In this document: positions 34,638 to 47,183 of the stretch, one piece after another
Numbering within the stretch: position 1 is the stretch's first letter
Layout of the letters: the number at the start of each line of letters is the position of its first letter
From: Alisma plantago-aquatica
Lineage: Eukaryota; Streptophyta; Magnoliopsida; Alismatales; Alismataceae
Assembly (NCBI GenBank): GCA_963693085.1
Contig: OY856409.1
Coordinates: forward strand, 296,584,058 to 296,648,057
DNA length: 64,000 nt
Direction of reading: 5' to 3'
Notes under the pieces: generated by a model
Database searches by the model: none
What the model was told of the DNA's origin: nothing
What the model saw: the letters and a program-made list of their open reading frames with translations, nothing else
Position numbers and translations under genes: made by a program

Positions 34638-35465
34638 GTAACCTATGCTTGGTCGATCAGGCTTTTCATGACTGTTTCTTATGGAAAGAATCTTAGACTT
34701 TATATTCTTAATTGAGGGATTTTATGTATTATATGTGTATATACATATACATTATCTAATCACCCCTTTTATATATATATAGTATGTATCAAATGAATGC
34801 TATATCCCACAAGGTAAACATGCAAGATAAAATTTTAGGCAATGGTTATGGCCATATCTACTATAGTTCCTTGGAACCACAAGTAATTACTACCACCTAG
34901 GTCTGCATCAAATCACATGCATGAATTTTTTGTTGGTGTATATGTTTGCTTCACCAATCTGGCTTGACTAATTCAACCCTTGAACTGGTCAGCTTACTTC
35001 TCGTCGATTGGTTGGTCGTCTAAAATGATCATCCATCCACCATTTCAAGCGATGTCTAGACACCTTCTAGATGGTCAGTTGGGTCCACCAAGATTTCATC
35101 TTGCTCCTTCATTCTGTTCTCCTTGGTCCTCCAGCCAGTTGTCTTATCTCACAAATAGGTTAGCTCATATGGCGATGATCATGTTCTTCATCATTGAAAG
35201 AAAAGAAACTATCTTATTTACTAATAACTTATTACATTGTAAAGAGAAACCTTCAGTCAAATTTGAGGGTAGCAAAGGTAGGAAAGAATAACACTTTTAC
35301 ATTGGGAAGAAGAAGGTAGAGACTCGATATGCAAACCGATATCAAAATAAACATACAACCATTCAACCACACACAAATCTATGGGTTATTGGCAATAAAC
35401 ATGCTACACATTCATCATCAAAACCACTTTTAGGGTGGCACATGTAAATTGCATATATATATACA
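34638..35465 (-). mobile_element. 5' leader part of the old copia element
   Basis: Reverse complement of the copia leader: 35,400-35,440 matches 27,440-27,490, 35,050-35,300 matches 27,590-27,840, and 34,643-34,680 matches 28,280-28,305. It joins base for base to the old copia sequence at 15,208 if the younger copia and one target copy are removed. The old element's own 5' LTR is not found beyond 35,465. No gene. Confidence 0.8.
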
Positions 35466-37551
35466 CTCGAATACACTCACCACTTGAAGTTGCAAAGTCA
35501 GACTTTGTTTTCTCTATATGCCAAGCCCACTCTCACTGTGGGAGAAGGCGGTTGACGAAGTATGGTTGAGAGGCTTCAACATCACAAATAATGGTCGTAG
35601 ATGATTTTGGCATCCCATGTAGGTTCTTATGGGAAGGTTTTATTGTGTTTCATAGCATGAGGAATTTTGTCCCTTCCTCACTACTACAACAACGACTAGT
35701 GTTGGCATGCCCACAAAGCATGAGCTATGGAGCTAAACTAGAAAACTAGAGCACTATGTAGATCCCTTTGACCTTGCCACAGCCTATGCAGGCATTATTG
35801 GACATTGAGGGGGATGTGAGCGCTAGCTATTCCTAGCTAAAGATGTCCCCTATGGTGGTGGCTTGGGAAGTAAGTGTAGATCCCACGCACGTAGGGACTC
35901 ATGAGGAGTAGGAGAATAGGAGAGAACGCAAGATCGTGATGCACCAGGAGAGAGGATAGTCTGGCTAGAAAATAAAGAAAATCGGTGGATATCGAGGCTG
36001 ACCAACCTGAACTGGCTTGCCCACCTCAAGCATAGAAAGCAAAGGATCAGCACCACATCAGGGACACTTGGCAACATCAGATTGGCCCGAAAAAGGTAAA
36101 ATCCTCTAAAAAACTTAGATCTTAGAAAATTCATAGTAAATAGCTCATACATCAGAAAAATAGAAGTAAGGTACCAAAATGTTTAGAAAAGTTAGTAGAA
36201 CAGCATGGAACCATAATATTAGCCTTTTGATGCTTAAATCACAATGATATCATGTAAATTGTGAAATGCTTATTTCATAGATAATAAATATCAAATGACG
36301 ACCTAAAATTATGATAAAATGTCAGTAAATACACATTTATGTTTTTAATTCATTTAAGGTCAGTGATTATGATGTGGATGCATGAAATCATGTAATATGC
36401 TCCATATGGCTAATTATGGATAATAACCCTAATTAGTGTTCAATAATTACAAAGATGCTCAAGAAAACCTAAAATTACAGAGTATGTTCCATTAGTAATT
36501 GGAAGCTAATATGTAATTCTAAGATCATAATGATACACATAATTCATGATTATATGATAATGCATCATAACATATTGTGAGAAAACCCTAACATGATTAG
36601 TACATGTAACCTAGGGTTAATATGTACACATAATCATTTGTAATCAAATAATTAGATTATGTTTTTAAATCTAAAATATGAGACCAGTAACCTAATTACA
36701 AGAAGATAAGACAAGTAATAATGATGGGAATACCATATGACTAAGTGAAATCCTAATGAATCATAACTAGGGTTAAGATAATGAGAAGTTGATGATAGTA
36801 CATGATCTTGTCTTAATCATGGTTTGACCAAGGATATAGTTGACCTCAGGAACATGTGATGATTCGTTTGTCTTGATCAAGGTACGCCCTTACCTCTTAC
36901 TTGGGCCTACTATTCATTATGGTTGTATTACATGTGTGCAAATACTTGGCATATGATATTGGATGTAATGATTGTTTTTGTATGATATCTTACTTGATTT
37001 TCCATACTTATGGCTATGAACACATCAAACATAATACATATGTTCCATTATATGAAATCACTAAACTCTTTGGTAGTACAGTGCTAGGAAGTGACTTAAC
37101 TCTTTTGTATTCGGTCACATTGTACATATGATCTAACTCTTTAGTAGTCGATCATAAAGGCCTTAATCTTGAGCTCCTTGAGAGTCAAGAGAATGCTTCA
37201 AAACCTATGGCAGTCAATGCATGGAGATATAATGGAAAATGTGCATAAAATATGTGCTTTCTTTTGTTAATAAACTTTCTTATTCAAGTTTGCTTTTGTT
37301 ATTTTTTTTTGTTACTTCCAAGTACTAGTTTTATCTTATTGCCAAGTTGTAGTAATGAGAGGTATATAAAAAGACATGTAAGTGTACTCAGTACAATATT
37401 CTTGAATATTGTGCTGACATGTACCACATGTAATCTTTGTTTTAGGCATGTTGACATATCATCTTGAAGATCCAGGATAGTTGAGGGTTGTGTGGCGAGC
37501 CGATGTACAAGTGGACCTCTTGGTTTAGATCCTATCATAGAATGTAGCACA
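35466..37551. other. unassigned repeat-like DNA
   Basis: AT-rich sequence with no supported gene. The composition and texture resemble the long chromovirus LTRs at the left of the window (many ATGAT, CTAATTAGGG-like words), and it is probably a decayed LTR, but I find no terminus. The sequence GTACAAGTGG at 37,505 resembles a copia purine tract and lies shortly before the copia LTR at 37,552. Confidence 0.35.
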
Positions 37552-39708
37552 TGTTGGTATGTATGCCCATAGAGCAAGTCATATGATGATTGTAATGGGA
37601 TACTTTGTAAATGATTTGAATAATAATAAAAGGCAATTTCTGATCTATATGTTTTAATTGATTCTGAGATGATAGTGTAACATGATAGATGTCTAAAGAA
37701 TTGTTTTACTCGATGACGTATGCTTTTGGGTTGAGGACATGAACGATGAGATCATACGGATGTTAAGAGTATACATTCTTGTTTTATCCCTAGTCAGTTG
37801 TTATTGAGGAAATAACCATAGACATCAATAACACTAACGACTAGATTGTGTGTTGGTTGATGAGAGAATCTCATTAGTCATGCTATCGTGATATCAAACC
37901 AAGCACATAGGTACTTGTTAGAGAACAAGTGTACTGGACAGACCCACCGTGAAAGTGACACATGGAACCATGATTTGGTAGTCACAATCAGCTCTCACAG
38001 TGATGGTGGTGAGTGTGATTCTTTGACCTGAAATCACTACAATCAACACATGTCGTTGGGTACAATTTGACATCATCAAATGCAGTCCTGAAACATGGGT
38101 TGTTATAAAGGTGATGATTGGGTGACTTTAACACATGGGGCTTTTGAGGGGTGAGTGATAGATATGGGATTTTTCCTTCCTAAAGGAGTTTGATGTCCAT
38201 GGCCACTTGATGAGTAGGATTGAGAAAGGCATGCACATGCATGTGTGAATCAATATGTGATATTGATGTCACAGACATCTCACCCAGTCTACTCTGAGAT
38301 CAAGGAAATGGATGAACATTGAAAGGATGATTGTACCATTCCTTGAGTTCATTTAGGACATTAGTGACAAAGGAATTATACATTCACTGTAACACCATTC
38401 ACAGATTGTAGGATTAAAAGTTATTCTCCAACTTTCTATTTCACTTGGGTAGCACTAATGTGCGACTAGGCACCACTCTTTGTTTGTGAAGTCATAAGTG
38501 TTATGGACTTTCACTGCCAACGTGAAACGGACCTACAAGGTCAGACACAAATGATTTAACCTGGAAGAGGAGTTTGTCCACAAATGATGTTTAGATTGAT
38601 TACTAAAGGAGTTTAGTAGTTAAATTAAACACTCAATCAATTGATAGCTCAATATCATAGTGTTCAAGGTGTTGAACCGATTGGTTAGAGTATCAGATTG
38701 ATTGAAACTACAATTGACTGATTTTTACACAGTCTGCACTCCCAACCGATCGGCTCATGTGATGAACCAATCGGCTCAGGATAGAATGAACGGACCGATT
38801 CAAGGGTTGAACCGATCGGCTCAACTAGTCCAAACGAGCAAGTTGGGAAAGTTAGGTTGGTGAGAAATTTCTTTTCATTTCGCTTGTCCAATTTGATTGG
38901 AACAAGGATTGGTATTTGGACCAATTCAAAACAAAAGAGGAAAAGTCAATCGGGAACTGACTAGGGCAGTGAACTGATCAGCTCAGGTGCCCCAACCGAT
39001 TAGTTCAGGTGTGAACTGATCGTCTCAGGTCCCCAACCGATTGGTTCATTCTTGAAACGATCGGTTCATATGGCGCAGTTGGTTGTTTTGTGGAAAATCT
39101 CAAACCCTTCTACTCCTACTTTAATTCTGCATTGCCTGGAGTAGATAACCCTATCCCATGACCCTCCTATATATATAGGGGTGTTGGGGGCTTCTCAAAA
39201 TACAACTCAGAACACTAGTTGCTCTGCAAAGTTGTCGTTCTCTCTGGTTGTGGTAACCAGGAGAGCCCGAACAAGTGCTACCCGATAAGGGAGGCACAAC
39301 AAGAGAAAGACAACTGTAGAAAAGTGACTGGTGGTAGGAGAGTGTGTCGGTGACTAGTACACTGACAAGAGGGTGTGACTCCTTCTGATTCCTTATGGGA
39401 CAAGGAGATCGGAGTTCCAGGCAGTCCATGTGGATGACTGCAGAGGCAGGAGACTTCTGCCACTCGGAGGACAATTATCAATCCCGACAGTCCCGGTGAG
39501 ACCAGGAGCTGCACAGACACCGTCCAAGACCGGAGGTGAAGACCGCACAGGCCACGAGGTAACATCGTCGAGCAAGACTCGGGACAAGGTATGCCTCTAC
39601 AAACCATCCTTCTTATTGTATAGACGTTGACACAATTCCTTTATTCTGGGTTTGAGAGAAGAAAAATTTTGTTTCCACTACCTTCTCTGTCTCCCCTAAA
39701 ACCCAACA
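37552..39708 (+). repeat. 5' LTR of a third copia copy
   Basis: Starts TGTTGGTATGTATGCCC and ends ACCCAACA, so its termini are intact. At 2157 bp it is homologous to the other two LTRs of the family (shared CATATGATGATTG near the start, matching direct-repeat texture in the middle) but clearly diverged. The last 600 bases contain AACCGATCGG words in several places. No gene. Confidence 0.87.
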
Positions 39709-39709
39709 G

Positions 39710-39721
39710 TGGTATCAGAGC
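39710..39721 (+). other. primer-binding site of the third copia copy
   Basis: TGGTATCAGAGC, an exact tRNA-Met-type PBS one base after the LTR end. Confidence 0.92.
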
Positions 39722-41129
39722 CACGTCAACTGTTCTATACTTTAGGATTATCGATGTGATCTATTTTGGTTTTTTGCCTTTATTTATTGCATACGATGCA
39801 AATAAAATTGGCTTTATGCATGTCCAATCCTAAATCCACAAATCCTAATGTACATATATGATATGTAATATGAATGCACTCGATATGTGTCACCCTTAAA
39901 TGAGTTTTGTAGTGGATGTATAGCATGGTTATGGCCAAAAAACCCTAAGTATGTGTGCTTGATTGAATGTGGTTGCTTGCATCTCCATCTACACACCGAT
40001 TCCCTATCTCCTATTCCTGATGTAACTCAAGATAACTCGAGATTTATTTCCTACCATTGCTCCCCCCGAATGTAACTCAGGGTTTCCCTTTCAAATGTAA
40101 AATATGATAGATCTTTTATTTCTTGTTATGTCAAAGAACGGCGGACAACCCGACGACGTCTAAGACGATCGGTTCAAGGCGTGAATTGATCGGTTGGCAT
40201 TCTAGATGACTGGTTCAAGGAGCGAGATGAGCGGGTGGTGACCTGAGGAGATGCACAATGACCAGTGAACCGATCGGCTGGAGGTGCCAGTCGATCGGCT
40301 GGTGGCACCCAACCGACCAGCCTGATGGCGAGCCAATCAATCATGGAGATGAGTTGATCAAACCCAGAAAGGCAAAGCAAAGAGTTCATCTTGTACATGT
40401 TGCATTTGATGTGGACCTAGATGACTATGATTCCTCTTGGATCAAGGAATCAAATTAGGATGTCCATAATCATTGCTTTTATCGTTTCACATGTTTTCTG
40501 TGGGATATAGCATGTATATGATACATACTATGTATTGTGGTGATTGGATATGTATATGTACCTATAAAACCAAATCCCTCATCTAAATATGAAGTCTTTT
40601 ATGCCTTCCATTAGTGGCACACATGAAAAACTTGATCGACCAAGTGTAGGTTATGCCAAAGCATGGTGTGTCGTCTATCTCGTGGAAGTATGAAGGGTAA
40701 ACATGTAGGTTCTGCCAAATCAGGGTGCATGTTTACCATATCAACTTTTGAGATAGAATTAACTGGTGATTCTTAGAGCGTCTAAGCCCAGAGGCATGGA
40801 ATGTTCATGGTAAGGTGTTGCACATGTTCATTCATCAAGAGTTGCATATGATGCAATTGGCATGATGGCCTACCTAATTAGTCAAGTTGTGGGCGATCAG
40901 CCAAAACTGAGTCATGACTTGATGAAATACGGATCTTGCCCACTAGAAGATTGTGCACTGTAATCTTCCGAACTGATGGTGAGGGCTGTCAATTTGAATC
41001 AAAATAGTGGGAGTGGTAATTAATTAAAGTCATAATTAACTACTGTCAAATTTTATTCAAATAAAATCAAAAGGAGTTTTGGAAAATGCAATTTTTTCTT
41101 GTAGAATAGCAAAAGAATCATCTTTTGAA
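39722..41129 (+). other. copia 5' leader of the third copy
   Basis: Colinear with 27,266-28,758 (for example 40,500-40,720 against 28,070-28,390). It lacks the long AT microsatellite. No conserved frame. Confidence 0.75.
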
Positions 41130-42440
41130 ATGGGAAAATTAATTGAGAATAAAATCCATAACTGGTTGGGGATTGTGAGAAGTATTCTACACAATCTAGA
41201 TATACCAATATCCTTTGAATCCACTATGTATGCCTAAGAAGATGGATAGTTCATTGATGGAGATCAATGGAACAAAGTCTAAGGACAAAGGTGAGGGAGA
41301 GAAGGGTTCTCTCGCCGAACTAATGTCAGAATCTTCTATGCTCAAAACATGGAGAGGATGGAATGAATGATGGAAGAAGAAGCGAGAGATAGAGATCTCT
41401 CCTTCTGGTGTATACATGATAGAGATTAACTTTACTACTTCTTTGTCATGGGTACTTGATACCGGATGTGGATCTCACATTTGTTCAAATGTGAAGGATC
41501 TTAAGAGAAGTAGGCCTTTGGGGAAAGACAAGGTTGAACTACATGTTGCCAATGGGGCAAGGGTTGCCGCCAGTATCGTAGGAACCTATGAGTTAACTCG
41601 ACCTAGTGGGCTAATAATAGAGTTGAAGAACTGCTATTATGTACCTGCCATAAATAGGAATATCATTTTCGTTTCTTGTTTGGACAAGGATGGTTTTGAA
41701 TTTCTTATTAAGAATGGAAAGTGTTCCATTTCAAAAGATGGGATCTTTTATGGCAGTGTCCCAATGTCTTATGGTCTATACTTAATAGATCTAGAAACAA
41801 GCGTATACAACATAAACACCAAAAGGCAAAAACTCAACAACTCAAACAAAACATATCTTTGGCATTGTCGTATGGGGCACATAAATGAGAAGCGCATCTC
41901 TAGACTCCATAAAGATGGTTATCAAGACTCTTTTGATTATGAATCAATAGAGACATGTGAGTCTTGTTTGTTGGGAAAGATGACCAAGACTCCCTTTTTA
42001 GGTAAAGGTGAGAGAGCTAGTGATCTATTAGGACTCATACAAACTGATGTATGTGGGCCTTTTAGAACTAATGCCAGAGGTGGGTATCAATACTTCATTA
42101 CCTTCACTGATGACTTCAGTAGGTATGGCTATGTGTACCTAATGAGACATAAGTCAGAAACCCTTGAAAGGTTCAAGGATTTCATGAATGAAGTACATAA
42201 CCAACTTGGTAAAAGTATTAAAGCATTTCAATCCGATCGAGGTGGAGAATACTTAAGCTAAGAGTTTGAGGACCTTCTGCGAGCCTGTGGTATCGTATCA
42301 CAATGGACTCTGCCTGGAACACCACAACATAATGGTGTGTCTGAAAGAAGGAATCACACTTTACTGGATATGGTGCGATCAATGATGAGTTTTACTGATC
42401 TTCCAATTTCCTTCTGGGGTTATGCTCTTGAAACTGCCAC
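41130..42440 (+). pseudogene. copia gag start joined to protease and truncated integrase
   Basis: ATG 41130 opens a short gag start (MGKLIENKIHNWLGIVR) colinear with the gag at 28,759. Most of gag is deleted. From about 41,395 a frame gives the retropepsin motif WVLDTGCGSHIC, a GAG-pre-integrase zinc site (HCRMGHINEKRI, then CESCLLGK), and the integrase core with QTDVCGPF, QSDRGGEYLS and, after a TAA at 42,259 (CAA to TAA), the SERRN glutamate. The sequence ends at SFWGYALETATL. The rest of integrase, RT, RNase H and most of the 3' LTR are gone. Integrase and protease are Ty1/copia type and close to the TNT1-94-like group. Confidence 0.92.
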
Positions 42441-42442
42441 GT

Positions 42443-42520
42443 TGCGATTCCTTTATTCTGAGTTTGGGAGAAGAAAATTTTGTTTCCGCTGCCTTCTCTG
42501 TCTCCCCTAAAAACCCAAAA
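42443..42520 (+). repeat. last ~75 bp of the copia 3' LTR
   Basis: CGATTCCTTTATTCTG, then GGGAGAAGAAAATTTTG and CTTCTCTGTCTCCCC match the end of the 5' LTR at 39,630-39,708. It is joined directly to the integrase fragment, marking a large internal deletion. Confidence 0.88.
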
Positions 42521-42806
42521 ATACATGCATATGTAAAAGTTTATTGTACAATGTGTAATATCAAATGTTGTAAAAAATCATTTTGTTATTATATGTTGGA
42601 TGGTGAACATGTGTTGTATGGTGAACATGTGTTGTATGGTTTTTGTTCTCATGTGCATGTGCTATTGTTGGTTCCTTATGACTTCCTCTGATTTTCTTAT
42701 TCTTTGTCTAGTGTGTGGTGTTTAAATTGGGATTCTCACTGAGGTGAGGGTTTCAATTTGGAAGTCACAAATCACACTAAGATTTAGAAATTTTGGGGAC
42801 GTCACA
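42521..42806 (+). repeat. 3' end of a gypsy-type LTR
   Basis: Ends TTTTGGGGACGTCACA at 42806, just before a tRNA-Met-type PBS. The beginning of this LTR is not found; it may be part of the unassigned DNA at 35,466-37,551 if the third copia copy inserted into it, but I could not match target duplications. A 16-bp unit (TTGTATGGTGAACATG) is repeated near 42,600. Confidence 0.55.
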
Positions 42807-42808
42807 GG

Positions 42809-42820
42809 TGGTATTAGAGC
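42809..42820 (+). other. primer-binding site of a decayed gypsy element
   Basis: TGGTATTAGAGC, followed by ATGAAC, two bases after the LTR terminus GTCACA. Confidence 0.75.
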
Positions 42821-45800
42821 ATGAACAATAGCAAAGCCTATGATTTTCTCATTATGCAACTCAAAGTAAAGAAAATCATGAACTTAAAAATCTTTAGGGT
42901 TAGATTAGTCATCTTTTAGGGACTAGATCTGACCTAGCCTCTTGGTTAGCACCTAGATGTCTGAGAACTAGGTCTAGACTGGTGCTTGTTGTATAGCAAG
43001 TCCTTAGGTGTTGTTCTTTCCTTATAGTACAGCGGTATGGGACATTGCATTACATGGAAATGGTGTACATCACGGGAAGAGAAACCTTTGACATATGGTG
43101 CATCTATGTTTTGGGTAGCTACACCAATCTACACCCCTTTCTCACCCTTTTCACTAGGTGACATGGCACTAGACTCTCTACTATGTGTGGGACACTCGTT
43201 TTGTGGATTTGGTTTTTTATTCCAAATGGATCAAACCTCGATAGATTTCTATGACACTTGTTTTATCATAGAAAAACTATACAATAGTTTATTATATATG
43301 TAAGTATTACAAAAATGTGTTCCCACACATGTACCAGTAGGAGGTGGTCATGTAACCTAAGTGAAAGTGACTGTCATCATTCTAGAAGAGACAGTAGTTC
43401 TAGATTATATGTCTAGAGCCTTGTTAAAATATGTAATATACAGAATAGATGAAATAAGATTGGATGGTGTTCTAAGACTTATATATGTGATATAAGATGA
43501 ACTGTGATGGTATATGTTTGTCTTTGAGGATGTATGTTCATATTTGAGGGTTTGATATAATTTTTGAAGATCCAAGTACATGTTCTTTTCTAAGATAAGA
43601 TAAGCTATGTTGGGATAAAGTTGTGATTCAGCATGAGCCTCAAGCTCTTTTACAAAGGAGGAACTCTAGTGTTGGGACAAGTTATAGGGTTAACTATAGG
43701 GAGAGTGAAACCCATTGTGAGAAGGTAAGAGAAACTAAACTCCATGATATGAGAATTATGAGAAATATGTAATATGATATGTCCTAAACTAGAATACTCT
43801 TGAGTGATTAAGTTGAGTCACTTTATGCATGATTCCTATAGTCTTGTTGAACCCTAGATGTCCTTGTGAGGACCAAACACTATAGACAAAGAGAGGGTGG
43901 TTATATGTGCATATGTGAATATGAATATAAGAACCTACCATCTCGGGGAGAGAGAGAGTCCCAAGACCCTGGAGGAGGTAAATGGGTTGGTTTCTATGAA
44001 GGCTCAAACTTGGGTTGGTGTTTCCCATGTAGGACTCTTATGGTGTACATGTAAGAGAGAGATGAGACATAGTATTTCATTGTCAGAGACCTATGAAAAG
44101 AGAATATCATATTGTGTTTTGGTTTGTGCTTATGTGGGTAGATCTTGTAAGGCTATCACTAGTGTCAATGAGGTAATCTGAGAACCCTAGACTAAGAGAG
44201 GAAAGATAAAGTATATGCATATGAGATACTCATCGAGTTGAGTTATCTCAAAGAGACTGAGCATGACACTACCCTCATGATATGGGTTAGGAGAACCTCA
44301 GTTGGACTAGATGAAGTTTTATATATGTTTAACAAGACATTCACAAAAGTTTATTTAGCACAACCATGATATAATATATGTAAGGATGTTATATAATCTT
44401 GAAATGTGATATAAGTAGGTATGGACTGATGGAATAGCGAGTATAGTTTGATATATATCAATGTATAACTGGTTAACATACACATGAATAATTATGATAC
44501 TATGAATAGTTGGCTAATCTCATGATGAATTTCTAATAGAATTTACAATCTAATATGAGAAAGTACAATGAGATGACACTAGTGATACATGTTACATGAA
44601 TAATGATGACATAATATGGTTAATGAATGTAGTGATGAAATCGGTAATAAAGTTTGTAACTAATGTAAAATTTGAAAGAGATCATATTAATGATTTATGT
44701 TTGATGTGGTATCAATCGTAGTGATTGATAAATATGATCACTATGAATTAACAAAAATTGCATAGTAAAATGATGATGGCACCTTAATGAGATCTAGATG
44801 GATGAAATGGGTCAACTACAATAAACTATTTTTTCAAATATTTTAAAGTTAGGTTGGAAATCTCATGTTAGGATAAAATGAGGACATAAATCCTAACATT
44901 TAAAATATGTGATGACATAGCCTATGCTTCTAAATCCTTGTTTCAGTCTTGTACAGACTGATGATGCATCCAAGATGTTTGAAAACCTCATAGGAGCAGT
45001 TAAACAAGTTGTAGAACTCTTGTTCCTAAAGATGTTGCACCTAGAGTGGTGCTTTATTATGGATGAATATCTTTTGTGTAGTAAAGATATGAATTAATTT
45101 TGAGGGAAAAAAATCTTTTAAGATGTATATGATGTGATGGACTAAGTTTTGGCTTAATTTTGAGGGTGAAATTTCTTTTAAGGCGTGCATGATGTGATAG
45201 AGTGAACCTTTGATGTTCTTGAGTACCCATTTGGATAAACATTTTCATGGATGTGAGATTGAAGTGGTAGTTTTGAAACTATATGCATGTATGTGTTTTG
45301 ATTGTATAACTAGTTTATTGATATATGATCTCTTACATTTTGGTACAATCAACTTCATAGGCTGTCTCATCATCTATAATGAGATGGAACCCTTTTATCA
45401 ATATACTTATAAGGAATTAGTTGATTGATTTTACATGTAAAGAAAACTAGATGAGCTGATAATAAATCTGGCTCCTCTAGGTTTACTAAATATATTACGC
45501 ATAGTAGACACTTCTTAAAGTCACTTGGTGATAGACTCAAAAGTTATATGTAACATGAAATCAGTTCAACCATTTTTCTACCTTTAAATTCATCATGCTT
45601 ACCTCCGTAAGATAGAACTAGACATATAGAGGGCACTATTTATTTCACCATATGATTTCATGTTATAGGATGAATACATGGAACCCAAAAATATGTATGA
45701 AAAACCTAAACATAATGTTCATATAATACCCCAGCCTTTGTCATTGGTTCCCACGATATTTTTTTATCATAGTATTCTAGCTATGTACATTTTTTAGATC

Positions 45801-46698
45801 TAATATGCCATCACTTGCTCCCATAATGATATTGTAAGATCATGCCACATTGAATCTATTACTTTATCAACTTTTAAAAGTAATAGATTCTCAATTTACC
45901 TAAATGGAAGATAGGTGAAACGGAATCCAAGAATGCAAACAACAATGACACCTTTTTTATGGAAATTCTCTATTCTCAACCACACATTAATGTAGAGGTT
46001 TCACTTCTTCTCAGCTAGCCTAATAACACTAATTGGATTGCACCCTATTTAGATTATGTAAATTTGATATTTTAAAATATGAACAAGAGTATAATCCGAT
46101 GATCTACATCATCTCTCTATTTTTAGACATGACACACTTGATTTTCAAGTGGTAACTTGTTGAGGTCCTTCACATACTTAGAAATCATTCCTCCTTATTT
46201 TTGTAAGCGTAAATGTTAGTAACTCTTCAAATAGATCTTCCAATTGGTTTGTAATTTCCCTACAAAAAAATTTCTTGAACAAAGTGTAATTGATGTGTGA
46301 GATCCTAAAGGATTAACAACATTCTCAACATATTATAATCTCATTCCTAGTCTAAACAATAATTTTCTTTACTGACATGTACTTTCTTCCACAAAATATA
46401 GTGTGGTTCCACTACCACAAAATCATTCACAAAAACTCAAGAGAATTTGTTCTATCATCATCTTTGGTTGTCATTTATGCCTTTATTTCACCCATATAGA
46501 ATCAAATACATTTCTCTTAAGTCAAACTCCACATTAACAATGATAAAATTTTCCCATATGATGGTTCATTCATGTTGACAGTTCAAAAGTTCTAAAACTT
46601 TTTTAGGTTTCTTTTACCAAAGAGGTAATGGAAATGTATGTAAAGAATATATAAGATGTTGTTGATATGTCATTAAATAAAATTATTACATGAATCTT
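42821..46698. other. decayed gypsy internal region and unassigned DNA
   Basis: No supported gene. 42,821-45,000 is AT-rich and carries short non-conserved frames. 45,091-45,200 holds a duplicated segment with TTAATTTTGAGGG...TTTTAAGG, similar to the post-pol sequence that precedes chromovirus 3' LTRs. 45,450-46,698 has no feature I can name. The region looks like the deleted remains of the element whose PBS is at 42,809. Confidence 0.35.
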
Positions 46699-46703
46699 AT
46701 TAT
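46699..46703. repeat. left target-site duplication of the Athila element (ATTAT)
   Basis: ATTAT here equals ATTAT at 63611-63615, directly outside the TG...CA LTR termini. Confidence 0.9.
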
Positions 46704-47183
46704 TGATAACACCTCATTTTACATACTTTTTGTATATATTTTACACCTCTTTTAGTATATCTTTTGTTAACTTTCTGTATGTTTTCACCATCTTTTTTTC
46801 TAAAAATCTCACACACCTTTCTTTGATTTCAAGTACATTTACGACACAAGTCACGGTCATGACCCACTCATCCAACAACTGCGGTCGAGGTCTCTATGTT
46901 GCTTTAAGATTGAGGTCATCATGTGTTGAAGTCAGACCGCGACCATACCAAAGCCGCGATCACCGCATAACCGTGACCACAAAGGAGGTTGCGATCAGAA
47001 CAAAGACTCAAACTAGGGACCGTAGTGTATTCGGAGACCACGATCAACACAGACCGCGATCAACACGAACCGCAATCATGAAGAATTGTGACCAGCTTGG
47101 AGGTTGCGGTCATTACTAAGCCCACAATCCTTGCAGGCCACGACCGAGCAAGAAGACCTCAAACTTGACCTCTCTAAACGTAA

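Noticed and set aside
35466..37551. Candidate 5' LTR of the old copia element
   Set aside because: No reverse-complement PBS or TGTTGGG terminus is found at the expected place; similarity to the copia LTRs was not visible.
39151..39630. Cluster of overlapping frames in the third copia LTR
   Set aside because: The equivalent frames are not kept in the two homologous LTRs; LTR U5 sequence, not a gene.
39708..39722. tRNA-like sequence at the LTR edges (also 285-296, 27254-27265 and 49333-49352)
   Set aside because: Only the 12-20 bases complementary to tRNA 3' ends are present; these are primer-binding sites, not tRNA genes.
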